The notes below the pieces were generated by a model. It was not told the DNA's origin and ran no database searches. It saw only the letters and a program-made list of their open reading frames with translations. Source: Oreohelix idahoensis (lineage: Eukaryota; Mollusca; Gastropoda; Stylommatophora; Oreohelicidae). From it: 64,000 bases of DNA. Below, piece by piece: positions 31,640-43,200 of this stretch (within the stretch, counting starts at the first letter, position 1; each line of letters starts with the position of its first letter). A program made the translations under genes and the position numbers. The stretch covers positions 1-64,000 of the forward strand of contig JAMPIV010008060.1 of the NCBI GenBank assembly GCA_024509875.1, read 5' to 3'.

Positions 31640-31977
31640 TTTCGCCTCGAGTATTAGCGGGCGTACGAAAAAAAAATGACCTGAAAAATTCTGCCAGCTG
31701 CTTTTCTTCAGGTAGCCAAATCTTCTTTGATGCCTCCCTTCCAGTCTATGACAGCACCGAGGTATTTATAGTGGCTGAACTGCTTCAGGGGCTATTCTCC
31801 CAGTTTGACCTGATGCCTTCTTTCCTCTCGTGACATCACCATAGGTTTTGTTTTGGAGCTGCTGATGACCATCCCTCTCTTCTCCAGCTTGTCCTTCCAG
31901 ACTTGCAGGTTGGATTGCAGATATGTCTCTGATTTAGCAATCAGGGCGACATCATTGTCAAAAGCCAGCTCTGACAT
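31640..31977 (-). pseudogene. LINE RT fragment (palm/thumb)
   Basis: The minus strand encodes LAFDNDVALIAKSETYLQSN and VWKDKLEKRGMVISSSKTK, the RT active-site strand with the usual FADD changed to FDND, then a KYLGAVI-like segment. The catalytic box is mutated and the frame soon fails. Confidence 0.7.
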
Positions 31978-31984
31978 AGGTATG

Positions 31985-32232
31985 TAAATGTGTCCGTCTG
32001 TTTCAGCTTTTGGTTCCTTATTGTTATGGGCTCAGGAGTGCCCACATTGAGTATCATGACCTCTGTCTTCATTGGAGTGATATGCATACTCACTTGTTGG
32101 TTATACTTATTCAATCTATCTGCTTTTTTTCTTGGATGTTTTGATATGAACGAGTGAAGGGTGCAATGTCATCTGCATATTCCAGATATCTTCCAGTGTA
32201 TAAAACGTTGTTCTTCTAATTCCTCTTCGACT
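31985..32232 (-). pseudogene. LINE RT fragment, different family
   Basis: The minus strand encodes LEYADDIAPFTRSYQNIQEK and MKTEVMILNVGTPEPITI, another copy of the RT active-site region from a different LINE, abutting the fragment at 31640-31977. The YADD box is intact but the frame is short. Confidence 0.65.
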
Positions 32233-32235
32233 GCC

Positions 32236-33030
32236 CAATTTAAAAATTAAGAAGTGACTTTTCAACAATTTAAAAATGAGACGTGACTTTACCACAATAA
32301 AACATGCGAAGTGACTTTTCAACAAGTTAAAAATAAGAAGTGACTTTCCAACGATTTAAAAATAAGACGTAACTTTTCAACAATTTAAAAATAAGAAATG
32401 AATTTTCAAAAGTTTAAAAATAAGAAGTGACTTGTGAACAATTTAACCACACTTTTCAACAATTTAAAAATAAGAAGTGACTATTGCACAATTTAAAAAT
32501 CTGTGACTTTTCACCAATTTAAAAATAAGAAGTGACTTTTCAACAATTTAAAATAAGACGTGCCTTTTCAACAATTTAAAAATAAGAATTGACGTTTCAA
32601 CAATTTAAATCAAGACGTGACTTTACCACAATAAAAAATAAGAAGTGACTTTACAACAATTTAAAAAATGAGAAGTGACTTTTCAACAACTTAAAAAATG
32701 AGAAGTGACTTACCGACGATTTAAAAATAAGACGTAACTTTTCAACAAGTTAAAAAAAAGAAATGACTTTTCAAAAGTTTAAAAATAAAAAGAACTTTTA
32801 AAAATTTAAAATAAGACGTGCCTTTTGAACAATTTAAAAATAAGAAGTGACTTGTGAACAATTTAAACACACGAAGTGACTTATCACAATTTAAAAATAA
32901 GAAGTGACTTTTGAACAGTTTAAACACAAGAAGTGACTTATCACAATTTAAAAATAAGAAGTGAGTTTACAATAATTAAAAATAAGACGTGACTTCTCAA
33001 CAATTTAAAAATAAGACGAGACTTTTCAAC
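32236..33030. repeat. AT-rich minisatellite, about 30-bp unit
   Basis: Roughly 27 imperfect units built on AAGTGACTTTTCAACAATTT followed by AAAAATAAG. Variation includes ACGTGAC for AAGTGAC, TTATCAC for TTTCAAC and single-base length changes. The array ends about 85 bp before the signal-peptide exon, inside the intron close to its donor. Confidence 0.9.
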
Positions 33031-33114
33031 CACCCATTAGATGCACGTTACTGTATAGATTCACACAGACTATCTAAGGATTTCACAGACAGGTTACAGT
33101 GACACTCGGTTTAC

Positions 33115-33175
33115 CTATCCCCTTTACACTGGCAAGTGCCAGGAATACAGCCGCAATAAAAAGGACAGTTTTCAT
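33115..33175 (-). CDS. Antistasin-like secreted peptide, first coding exon (signal peptide)
   Basis: From an ATG at 33175 the minus strand encodes MKTVLFIAAVFLALASVKGI, a typical signal peptide: Lys near the N-terminus, a hydrophobic core of about 14 residues and small residues before the cut. It is followed by one extra base and a donor ATAG|GTAAAC at 33114. That base plus GA from the exon at 17908 makes a Gly codon and keeps the cysteine-rich frame open. The two exons are separated by 15,206 bp. Upstream on the minus strand a TATA-like TTTAAAAG lies about 110 nt before the ATG. The coding exon is far too short for standard ORF scans. The pairing is inferred from phase, orientation and domain logic; a transcript would settle it. 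Confidence 0.75.
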
Positions 33176-33929
33176 CTTTAGCTCGACTCAAAACAGGCAG
33201 ACAATCTGTAAGTAGAAGCACAGAGCCGGTGAGTGACAAGCTAATGTGCTTCTACGACTTCTACCGACACTTCACAAATCTACTTTTAAATGCCTTTTGT
33301 TGATCACGTGTAGCATTAAAGCAACCGATACCAACATTAAGCAGTTAATTAGAAATGGCAAAACCGTCTATCAAAATCCCATATCGGAAAATTTACAACA
33401 TCTGTAATTCGGCGAGGATCATTTCTTTCGCTTGTGCGAAACATTAATGTGGAAAGTTAAGAGTATAATTCGTCTGTCTTGAGTGGCTGAATTGATTTGT
33501 AATATATATTTGATCTGTCCACGTTGTTTGTTGAGGTTTTTGTGCTTTACAATTATTTACAGTATGGGGTAACTGGCCTCATGCCTAACCCAATCAGTGG
33601 CTTCTAGAGCAGTCTATCTTAGCATCTCAAACGCCAAACCAATTGCGAATAAGAGTCTGATTTTGGGAGGGTCCCACCATACGGCCTTGATAAGATTTTC
33701 TGTTGTGCTTGATTTCTTAAATTCTTATGAGGCTCCCTAGAACCGATGCATTCTTCTTCACTTCACTTCTCTGCCAAGAGTAATCTTGAGCGAAATGTAG
33801 ATACCTTTGAAGACCCTCAATAGATAATCCGAATTTTGGCCACTCTTGGACCATTACTGCAGACAAAGGGGAGAAATCCCGTGACAATATGTGTATGTAT
33901 GAAGGTATATATACTGAAGCACATTAAAA
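33176..33929. other. Upstream region of the antistasin-like gene
   Basis: Contains the TATA-like box and no ORF of note. It separates the gene from the Tc1/array insertion, which starts about 0.8-1.1 kb upstream of the exon. Confidence 0.4.
33283..33290 (-). promoter_or_regulatory. TATA-like box upstream of the signal-peptide exon
   Basis: The minus strand reads TTTAAAAG about 110 nt before the ATG, a plausible core promoter given a short leader. A possible acceptor (TTCTACTTACAG) at about 33210 leaves room for a 5'-UTR intron instead. Confidence 0.35.
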
Positions 33930-34208
33930 ACGCACCACCATTATATATACTGATGCCGAGAAGCTGGAAAAAAAAGTGTGGGAATGGATTTTCACCGTGT
34001 TTGTCATGAGGTAGAGAGCGAATGGCTGCTGGAATGGAAAGTGCATGATTCAACCCACGGGTTTGTGTACAGACTACATGAAAACAATGAAAGTTACACG
34101 TGCAACACGATTCCCAACAGCTATGACAATGCAAATGTGTACGCGTTATGGCAGTATACTCGGTATAAAAAGGCCGTTGAGACAAAACACCCAGTACATG
34201 TGCTTGAA

Positions 34209-34269
34209 ATGCCACGACTATCTGAAAACGACCGCCAACGAGCCATTGGTATGTTGGAGACCGGAATGA
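34209..34269 (+). pseudogene. Tc1-like transposase, N-terminal piece (5' of the array)
   Basis: From an ATG at 34209 the plus strand encodes MPRLSENDRQRAIGMLETGM, the start of a Tc1-like helix-turn-helix. The frame is interrupted exactly within AGACCGGAATGA. It continues in the same frame at 52851, where the second copy of the 12 bp leads into SSRAIARRM. The longer upstream open frame from 33978 is not needed for the transposase. A 5' TIR was not identified; the element's left end probably lies near 33900-33930. Confidence 0.85.
34258..34269. repeat. 12-bp target duplication, left edge of array block
   Basis: AGACCGGAATGA, exactly repeated at 52851-52862. It lies within the transposase reading frame. 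Confidence 0.92.
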
Positions 34270-37200
34270 ACATAAATAACACATAAGGAAGGGAAACCCG
34301 AGGCCTGTAAACAGTAAATTAATATTAGACAAACATAAAGGTATGTTTTCAGGCACTCGTAAGAAATAAAGAAGTAGAACACTTGGACAACAGAAAAACA
34401 ACAGACGTGAGTGGCTTACCCAGGGCTCGAACCCCGTACCTTCCGTACGACAACTCCGCCTAGCTATCAAGCGAATCACACTGACCCCACGGCCAGCTAG
34501 GCATCCCCAAAAAAAAGATGCTTTGCTGGCTATTTATCAGTACGAAACACACAAGATAACACCGGAAGTATACAGTGGGCAACTCAGCCCTTAAATGACG
34601 CAATCACTTCTGTTGTTCTCCTATTAACAGTATGTGTCAGTCCAAACAAGACAAAGACCTTGATACTGGGTCCAGTAAATAGTAGAAGACTTAAGGACAT
34701 TAGTATAGAACAGAGGGTAGGTTTCTGGTATTGTATAAACATAAATAACACATAAGGAAGGGAAACCCGAGGCCTGTAAACAGTAAATTAATATTAGACA
34801 AACATAAAGGTATGTTTATAGGCACTCGTAAGAAATAAAGAAGTAGAACACTTGGACAACAGAAAAACAACAGACGTGAGTGGCTTACCCAGGGCTCGAA
34901 CCCCGTACCTTCCGTACGACAACTCCGCCTAGCTATCAAGCGAATCACACTGACCCCACGGCCAGCTAGGCATCCCCAAAAAAAGATGCTTTGCTGGCTA
35001 TTTATCAGTACGAAACACACAAGATAACACCGGAAGTATACAGTGGGCAACTCAGCCCTTAAATGACGCAATCACTTCTGTTGTTCTCCTATTAACAGTA
35101 TGTGTCAGTCCAAACAAGACAAAGACCTTGATACTGGGTCCAGTAAATAGTAGAAGACTTAAGGACATTAGTATAGAACAGAGGGTAGGTTTCTGGTATT
35201 GTATAAACATAAATAACACATAAGGAAGGGAAACCCGAGGCCTGTAAACAGTAAATTAATATTAGACAAACATAAAGGTATGTTTTCAGGCACTCGTAAG
35301 AAATAAAGAAGTAGAACACTTGGACAACAGAAAAACAACAGACGTGAGTGTCTTACCCAGGGCTCGAACCCCGTACCTTCCGTACGACAACTCCGCCTAG
35401 CTATCAAGCGAATCACACTGACCCCACGGCCAGCTAGGCATCCCCAAAAAAAGATGCTTTGCTGGCTATTTATCAGTACGAAACACACAAGATAACACCG
35501 GAAGTATACAGTGGGCAACTCAGCCCTTAAATGACGCAATCACTTCTGTTGTTCTCCTATTAACAGTATGTGTCAGTCCAAACAAGACAAAGACCTTGAT
35601 ACTGGGTCCAGTAAATAGTAGAAGACTTAAGGACATTAGTATAGAACAGAGGGTAGGTTTCTGGTATTTTATAAACATAAATAACACATAAGGAAGGGAA
35701 ACCCGAGGCCTGTAAACAGTAAATTAATATTAGACAAACATAAAGGTATGTTTTCAGGCACTCGTAAGAAATAAAGAAGTAGAACACTTGGACAACAGAA
35801 AAACAACAGACGTGAGTGGCTTACCCAGGGCTCGAACCCCGTACCTTCCGTACGACAACTCCGCCTAGCTATCAAGCGAATCACACTGACCCCACGGCCA
35901 GCTAGGCATCCCCAAAAAAAGATGCTTTGCTGGCTATTTATCAGTACGAAACACACAAGATAACACCGGAAGTATACAGTGGGCAACTCAGCCCTTAAAT
36001 GACGCAATCACTTCTGTTGTTCTCCTATTAACAGTATGCGTCAGTCCAAACAAGACAAAGACCTTGATACTGGGTCCAGTAAATAGTAGAAGACTTAAGG
36101 ACATTAGTATAGAACAGAGGGTAGGTTTCTGGTATTGTATAAACATAAATAACACATAAGGAAGGGAAACCCGAGGCCTGTAAACAGTAAATTAATATTA
36201 GACAAACATAAAGGTATGTTTTCAGGCACTCGTAAGAAATAAAGAAGTAGAACACTTGGACAACAGAAAAACAACATACGTGAGTGGCTTACCCAGGGTT
36301 CGAACCCCGTACCTTCCGTACGACAACTCCGCCTAGCTATCAAGCGAATCACACTGACCCCACGGCCAGCTAGGCATCCCCAAAAAAAGATGCTTTGCTG
36401 GCTATTTATCAGTACGAAACACACAAGATAACACCGGAAGTATACAGTGGGCAACTCAGCCCTTAAATGACGCAATCACTTCTGTTGTTCTCCTATTAAC
36501 AGTATGTGTCAGTCCAAACAAGACAAAGACCTTGATACTGGGTCCAGTAAATAGTAGAAGACTTAAGGACATTAGTATAGAACAGAGGGTAGGTTTCTGG
36601 TATTGTATAAACATAAATAACACATAAGGAAGGGAAACCCGAGGCCTGTAAACAGTAAATTAATATTAGACAAACATAAAGGTATGTTTTCAGGCACTCG
36701 TAAGAAATAAAGAAGTAGAACACTTGGACAACAGAAAAACAACAGACGTGAGTGGCTTACCCAGGGTTCGAACCCCGTACCTTCCGTACGACAACTCCGC
36801 CTAGCTATCAAGCGAATCACACTGACCCCACGGCCAGCTAGGCATCCCCAAAAAAAGATGCTTTGCTGGCTATTTATCAGTACGAAACACACAAGATAAC
36901 ACCGGAAGTATACAGTGGGCAACTCAGCCCTTAAATGACGCAATCACTTCTGTTGTTCTCCTATTAACAGTATGTGTCAGTCCAAACAAGACAAAGACCT
37001 TGATACTGGGTCCAGTAAATAGTAGAAGACTTAAGGACATTAGTATAGAACAGAGGGTAGGTTTCTGGTATTGTATAAACATAAATAACACATAAGGAAG
37101 GGAAACCCGAGGCCTGTAAACAGTAAATTAATATTAGACAAACATAAAGGTATGTTTTCAGGCACTCGTAAGAAATAAAGAAGTAGAACACTTGGACAAC

Positions 37201-40200
37201 AGAAAAACAACAGACGTGAGTGGCTTACCCAGGGTTCGAACCCCGTACCTTCCGTACGACAACTCCGCCTAGCTATCAAGCGAATCACACTGACCCCACG
37301 GCCAGCTAGGCATCCCCAAAAAAAGATGCTTTGCTGGCTATTTATCAGTACTAACACACAAGATAACACCGGAAGTATACAGTGGGCAACTCAGCCCTTA
37401 AATGACGCAATCACTTCTGTTGTTCTCCTATTAACAGTATGTGTCAGTCCAAACAAGACAAAGACCTTGATACTGGGTCCAGTAAATAGTAGAAGACTTA
37501 AGGACATTAGTATAGAACAGAGGGTAGGTTTCTGGTATTGTATAAACATAAATAACACATAAGGAAGGGAAACCCGAGGCCTGTAAACAGTAAATTAATA
37601 TTAGACAAACATAAAGGTATGTTTTCAGGCACTCGTAAGAAATAAAGAAGTAGAACACTTGGACAACAGAAAAACAACAGACGTGAGTGGCTTACCCAGG
37701 GTTCGAACCCCGTACCTTCCGTACGACAACTCCGCCTAGCTATCAAGCGAATCACACTGACCCCACGGCCAGCTAGGCATCCCCAAAAAAAGATGCTTTG
37801 CTGGCTATTTATCAGTACGAAACACACAAGATAACACCGGAAGTATACAGTGGGCAACTCAGCCCTTAAATGACGCAATCACTTCTGTTGTTCTCCTATT
37901 AACAGTATGTGTCAGTCCAAACAAGACAAAGACCTTGATACTGGGTCCAGTAAATAGTAGAAGACTTAAGGACATTAGTATAGAACAGAGGGTAGGTTTC
38001 TGGTATTGTATAAACATAAATAACACATAAGGAAGGGAAACCGAGGCCTGTAAACAGTAAATTAATATTAGACAAACATAAAGGTATGTTTTTCAGGCAC
38101 TCATAAGAAATAAAGAAGTAGAACACTAGACAACAGAAAAACAACAGACGTGAGTGGCTTACCCAGGGTTCGAACCCCGTACCTTCCGTACGACAACTCC
38201 GCCTAGCTATCAAGCGAATCACACTGACCCCACGGCCAGCTAGGCATCCCCAAAAAAAAGATGCTTTGCTGGCTATTTATCAGTACGAAACACACAAGAT
38301 AACACCGGAAGTATACAGTGGGCAACTCAGCCCTTAAATGACGCAATCACTTCTGTTGTTCTCCTATTAACAGTATGTGTCAGTCCAAACAAGACAAAGA
38401 CCTTGATACTGGGTCCAGTAAATAGTAGAAGACTTAAGGACATTAGTATAGAACAGAGGGTAGGTTTCTGGTATTGTATAAACATAAATAACACATAAGG
38501 AAGGGAAACCCGAGGCCTGTAAACAGTAAATTAATATTAGACAAACATAAAGGTATGTTTTCAGGCACTCGTAAGAAATAAAGAAGTAGAACACTTGGAC
38601 AACAGAAAAACAACAGACGTGAGTGGCTTACCCAGGGTTCGAACCCCGTACCTTCCGTACGACAACTCCGCCTAGCTATCAAGCGAATCACACTGACCCC
38701 ACGGCCAGCTAGGCATCCCCAAAAAAAGATGCTTTGCTGGCTATTTATCAGTACGAAACACACAAGATAACACCGGAAGTATACAGTGGGCAACTCAGCC
38801 CTTAAATGACGCAATCACTTCTGTTGTTCTCCTATTAACAGTATGTGTCAGTCCAAACAAGACAAAGACCTTGATACTGGGTCCAGTAAATAGTAGAAGA
38901 CTTAAGGACATTAGTATAGAACAGAGGGTAGGTTTCTGGTATTGTATAAACATAAATAACACATAAGGAAGGGAAACCCGAGGCCTGTAAACAGTAAATT
39001 AATATTAGACAAACATAAAGGTATGTTTTTCAGGCACTCGTAAGAAATAAAGAAGTAGAACACTTGGACAACAGAAAAACAACAGACGTGAGTGGCTTAC
39101 CCAGGGTTCGAACCCCGTACCTTCCGTACGACAACTCCGCCTAGCTATCAAGCGAATCACACTGACCCCACGGCCAGCTAGGCATCCCCAAAAAAAGATG
39201 CTTTGCTGGCTATTTATCAGTACGAAACACACAAGATAACACCGGAAGTATACAGTGGGCAACTCAGCCCTTAAATGACGCAATCACTTCTGTTGTTCTC
39301 CTATTAACAGTATGTGTCAGTCCAAACAAGACAAAGACCTTGATACTGGGTCCAGTAAATAGTAGAAGACTAAGGACATTAGTATAGAACAGAGGGTAGG
39401 TTTCTGGTATTGTATAAACATAAATAACACATAAGGAAGGGAAACCCGAGGCCTGTAAACAGTAAATTAATATTAGACAAACATAAAGGTATGTTTTTCA
39501 GGCACTCGTAAGAAATAAAGAAGTAGAACACTTGGACAACAGAAAAACAACAGACGTGAGTGGCTTACCCAGGGTTCGAACCCCGTACCTTCCGTACGAC
39601 AACTCCGCCTAGCTATCAAGCGAATCACACTGACCCCACGGCCAGCTAGGCATCCCCAAAAAAAGATGCTTTGCTGGCTATTTATCAGTACGAAACACAC
39701 AAGATAACACCGGAAGTATACAGTGGGCAACTCAGCCCTTAAATGACGCAATCACTTCTGTTGTTCTCCTATTAACAGTATGTGTCAGTCCAAACAAGAC
39801 AAAGACCTTGATACTGGGTCCAGTAAATAGTAGAAGACTTAAGGACATTAGTATAGAACAGAGGGTAGGTTTCTGGTATTGTATAAACATAAATAACACA
39901 TAAGGAAGGGAAACCCGAGGCCTGTAAACAGTAAATTAATATTAGACAAACATAAAGGTATGTTTTCAGGCACTCGTAAGAAATAAAGAAGTAGAACACT
40001 TGGACAACAGAAAAACAACAGACGTGAGTGGCTTACCCAGGGTTCGAACCCCGTACCTTCCGTACGACAACTCCGCCTAGCTATCAAGCGAATCACACTG
40101 ACCCCACGGCCAGCTAGGCATCCCCAAAAAAAGATGCTTTGCTGGCTATTTATCAGTACGAAACACACAAGATAACACCGGAAGTATACAGTGGGCAACT

Positions 40201-43200
40201 CAGCCCTTAAATGACGCAATCACTTCTGTTGTTCTCCTATTAACAGTATGTGTCAGTCCAAACAAGACAAAGACCTTGATACTGGGTCCAGTAAATAGTA
40301 GAAGACTTAAGGACATTAGTATAGAACAGAGGGTAGGTTTCTGGTATTGTATAAACATAAATAACACATAAGGAAGGGAAACCCGAGGCCTGTAAACAGT
40401 AAATTAATATTAGACAAACATAAAGGTATGTTTTCAGGCACTCGTAAGAAATAAAGAAGTAGAACACTTGGACAACAGAAAAACAACAGACGTGAGTGGC
40501 TTACCCAGGGTTCGAACCCCGTACCTTCCGTACGACAACTCCGCCTAGCTATCAAGCGAATCACACTGACCCCACGGCCAGCTAGGCATCCCCAAAAAAA
40601 GATGCTTTTGCTGGCTATTTATCAGTACGAAACACACAAGATAACACCGGAAGTATACAGTGGGCAACTCAGCCCTTAAATGACGCAATCACTTCTGTTG
40701 TTCTCCTATTAACAGTATGTGTCAGTCCAAACAAGACAAAGACCTTGATACTGGGTCCAGTAAATAGTAGAAGACTTAAGGACATTAGTATAGAACAGAG
40801 GGTAGGTTTCTGGTATTGTATAAACATAAATAACACATAAGGAAGGGAAACCCGAGGCCTGTAAACAGTAAATTAATATTAGACAAACATAAAGGTTTTT
40901 TTCAGGCACTCGTAAGAAATAAAGAAGTAGAACACTTGAACAACAGAAAAACAACAGACGTGAGTGGCTTACCCAGGGTTCGAACCCCGTACCTTCCGTA
41001 CGACAACTCCGCCTAGCTATCAAGCGAATCACACTGACCCCACGGCCAGCTAGGCATCCCCAAAAAAAGATGCTTTGCTGGCTATTTATCAGTACGAAAC
41101 ACACAAGATAACACCGGAAGTATACAGTGGGCAACTCAGCCCTTAAATGACGCAATCACTTCTGTTGTTCTCCTATTAACAGTATGTGTCAGTCCAAACA
41201 AGACAAAGACCTTGATACTGGGTCCAGTAAATAGTAGAAGACTTAAGGACATTAGTATAGAACAGAGGGTAGGTTTCTGGTATTGTATAAACATAAATAA
41301 CACATAAGGAAGGGAAACCCGAGGCCTGTAAACAGTAAATTAATATTAGACAAACATAAAGGTATGTTTTTCAGGCACTCGTAAGAAATAAAGAAGTAGA
41401 ACACTTGGACAACAGAAAAACAACAGACGTGAGTGGCTTACCCAGGGTTCGAACCCCGTACCTTCCGTACGACAACTCCGCCTAGCTATCAAGCGAATCA
41501 CACTGACCCCACGGCCAGCTAGGCATCCCCAAAAAAAGATGCTTTGCTGGCTATTTATCAGTACGAAACACACAAGATAACACCGGAAGTATACAGTGGG
41601 CAACTCAGCCCTTAAATGACGCAATCACTTCTGTTGTTCTCCTATTAACAGTATGTGTCAGTCCAAACAAGACAAAGACCTTGATACTGGGTCCAGTAAA
41701 TAGTAGAAGACTTAAGGACATTAGTATAGAACAGAGGGTAGGTTTCTGGTATTGTATAAACATAAATAACACATAAGGAAGGGAAACCCGAGGCCTGTAA
41801 ACAGTAAATTAATATTAGACAAACATAAAGGTATGTTTTTCAGGCACTCGTAAGAAATAAAGAAGTAGAACACTTGGACAACAGAAAAACAACAGACGTG
41901 AGTGGCTTACCCAGGGTTCGAACCCCGTACCTTCCGTACGACAACTCCGCCTAGCTATCAAGCGAATCACACTGACCCCACGGCCAGCTAGGCATCCCCA
42001 AAAAAAGATGCTTTGCTGGCTATTTATCAGTACGAAACACACAAGATAACACCGGAAGTATACAGTGGGCAACTCAGCCCTTAAATGACGCAATCACTTC
42101 TGTTGTTCTCCTATTAACAGTATGTGTCAGTCCAAACAAGACAAAGACCTTGATACTGGGTCCAGTAAATAGTAGAAGACTTAAGGACATTAGTATAGAA
42201 CAGAGGGTAGGTTTCTGGTATTGTATAAACATAAATAACACATAAGGAAGGGAAACCCGAGGCCTGTAAACAGTAAATTAATATTAGACAAACATAAAGG
42301 TATGTTTTCAGGCACTCGTAAGAAATAAAGAAGTAGAACACTTGGACAACAGAAAAACAACAGACGTGAGTGGCTTACCCAGGGTTCGAACCCCGTACCT
42401 TCCGTACGACAACTCCGCCTAGCTATCAAGCGAATCACACTGACCCCACGGCCAGCTAGGCATCCCCAAAAAAAGATGCTTTGCTGGCTATTTATCAGTA
42501 CGAAACACACAAGATAACACCGGAAGTATACAGTGGGCAACTCAGCACTTAAATGACGCAATCACTTCTGTTGTTCTCCTATTAACAGTATGTGTCAGTC
42601 CAAACAAGACAAAGACCTTGATACTGGGTCCAGTAAATAGTAGAAGACTTAAGGACATTAGTATAGAACAGAGGGTAGGTTTCTGGTATTGTATAAACAT
42701 AAATAACACATAAGGAAGGGAAACCCGAGGCCTGTAAACAGTAAATTAATATTAGACAAACATAAAGGTATGTTTTTCAGGCACTCGTAAGAAATAAAGA
42801 AGTAGAACACTTGGACAACAGAAAAACAACAGACGTGAGTGGCTTACCCAGGGTTCGAACCCCGTACCTTCCGTACGACAACTCCGCCTAGCTATCAAGC
42901 GAATCACACTGACCCCACGGCCAGCTAGGCATCCCCCAAAAAAAAGATGCTTTGCTGGCTATTTATCAGTACGAAACACACAAGATAACACCGGAAGTAT
43001 ACAGTGGGCAACTCAGCCCTTAAATGACGCAATCACTTCTGTTGTTCTCCTATTAACAGTATGTGTCAGTCCAAACAAGACAAAGACCTTGATACTGGGT
43101 CCAGTAAATAGTAGAAGACTTAAGGACATTAGTATAGAACAGAGGGTAGGTTTCTGGTATTGTATAAACATAAATAACACATAAGGAAGGGAAACCCGAG

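Larger units (their letters stand above)
17909..33114 (-). other. 15.2-kb intron of the antistasin-like gene
   Basis: Bounded by donor GT at 33113-33114 and acceptor AG at 17909-17910. It contains at least six LINE copies or fragments, three or more SINE copies, a TIR element, a TA microsatellite and a minisatellite, all listed separately. If the gene model is right, less than 2% of this locus is coding. Confidence 0.65.

Noticed and set aside
33978..34208. Upstream extension of the Tc1 transposase N-terminus
   Set aside because: The conserved transposase start is at 34209; the preceding 77 codons show no similarity and are probably 5' UTR that happens to be open.
34400..34490. Tandem functional tRNA genes
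   Set aside because: A/B-box-like motifs are present but no pairing acceptor stem or normal tRNA length was found; SINE-type head is the better reading.
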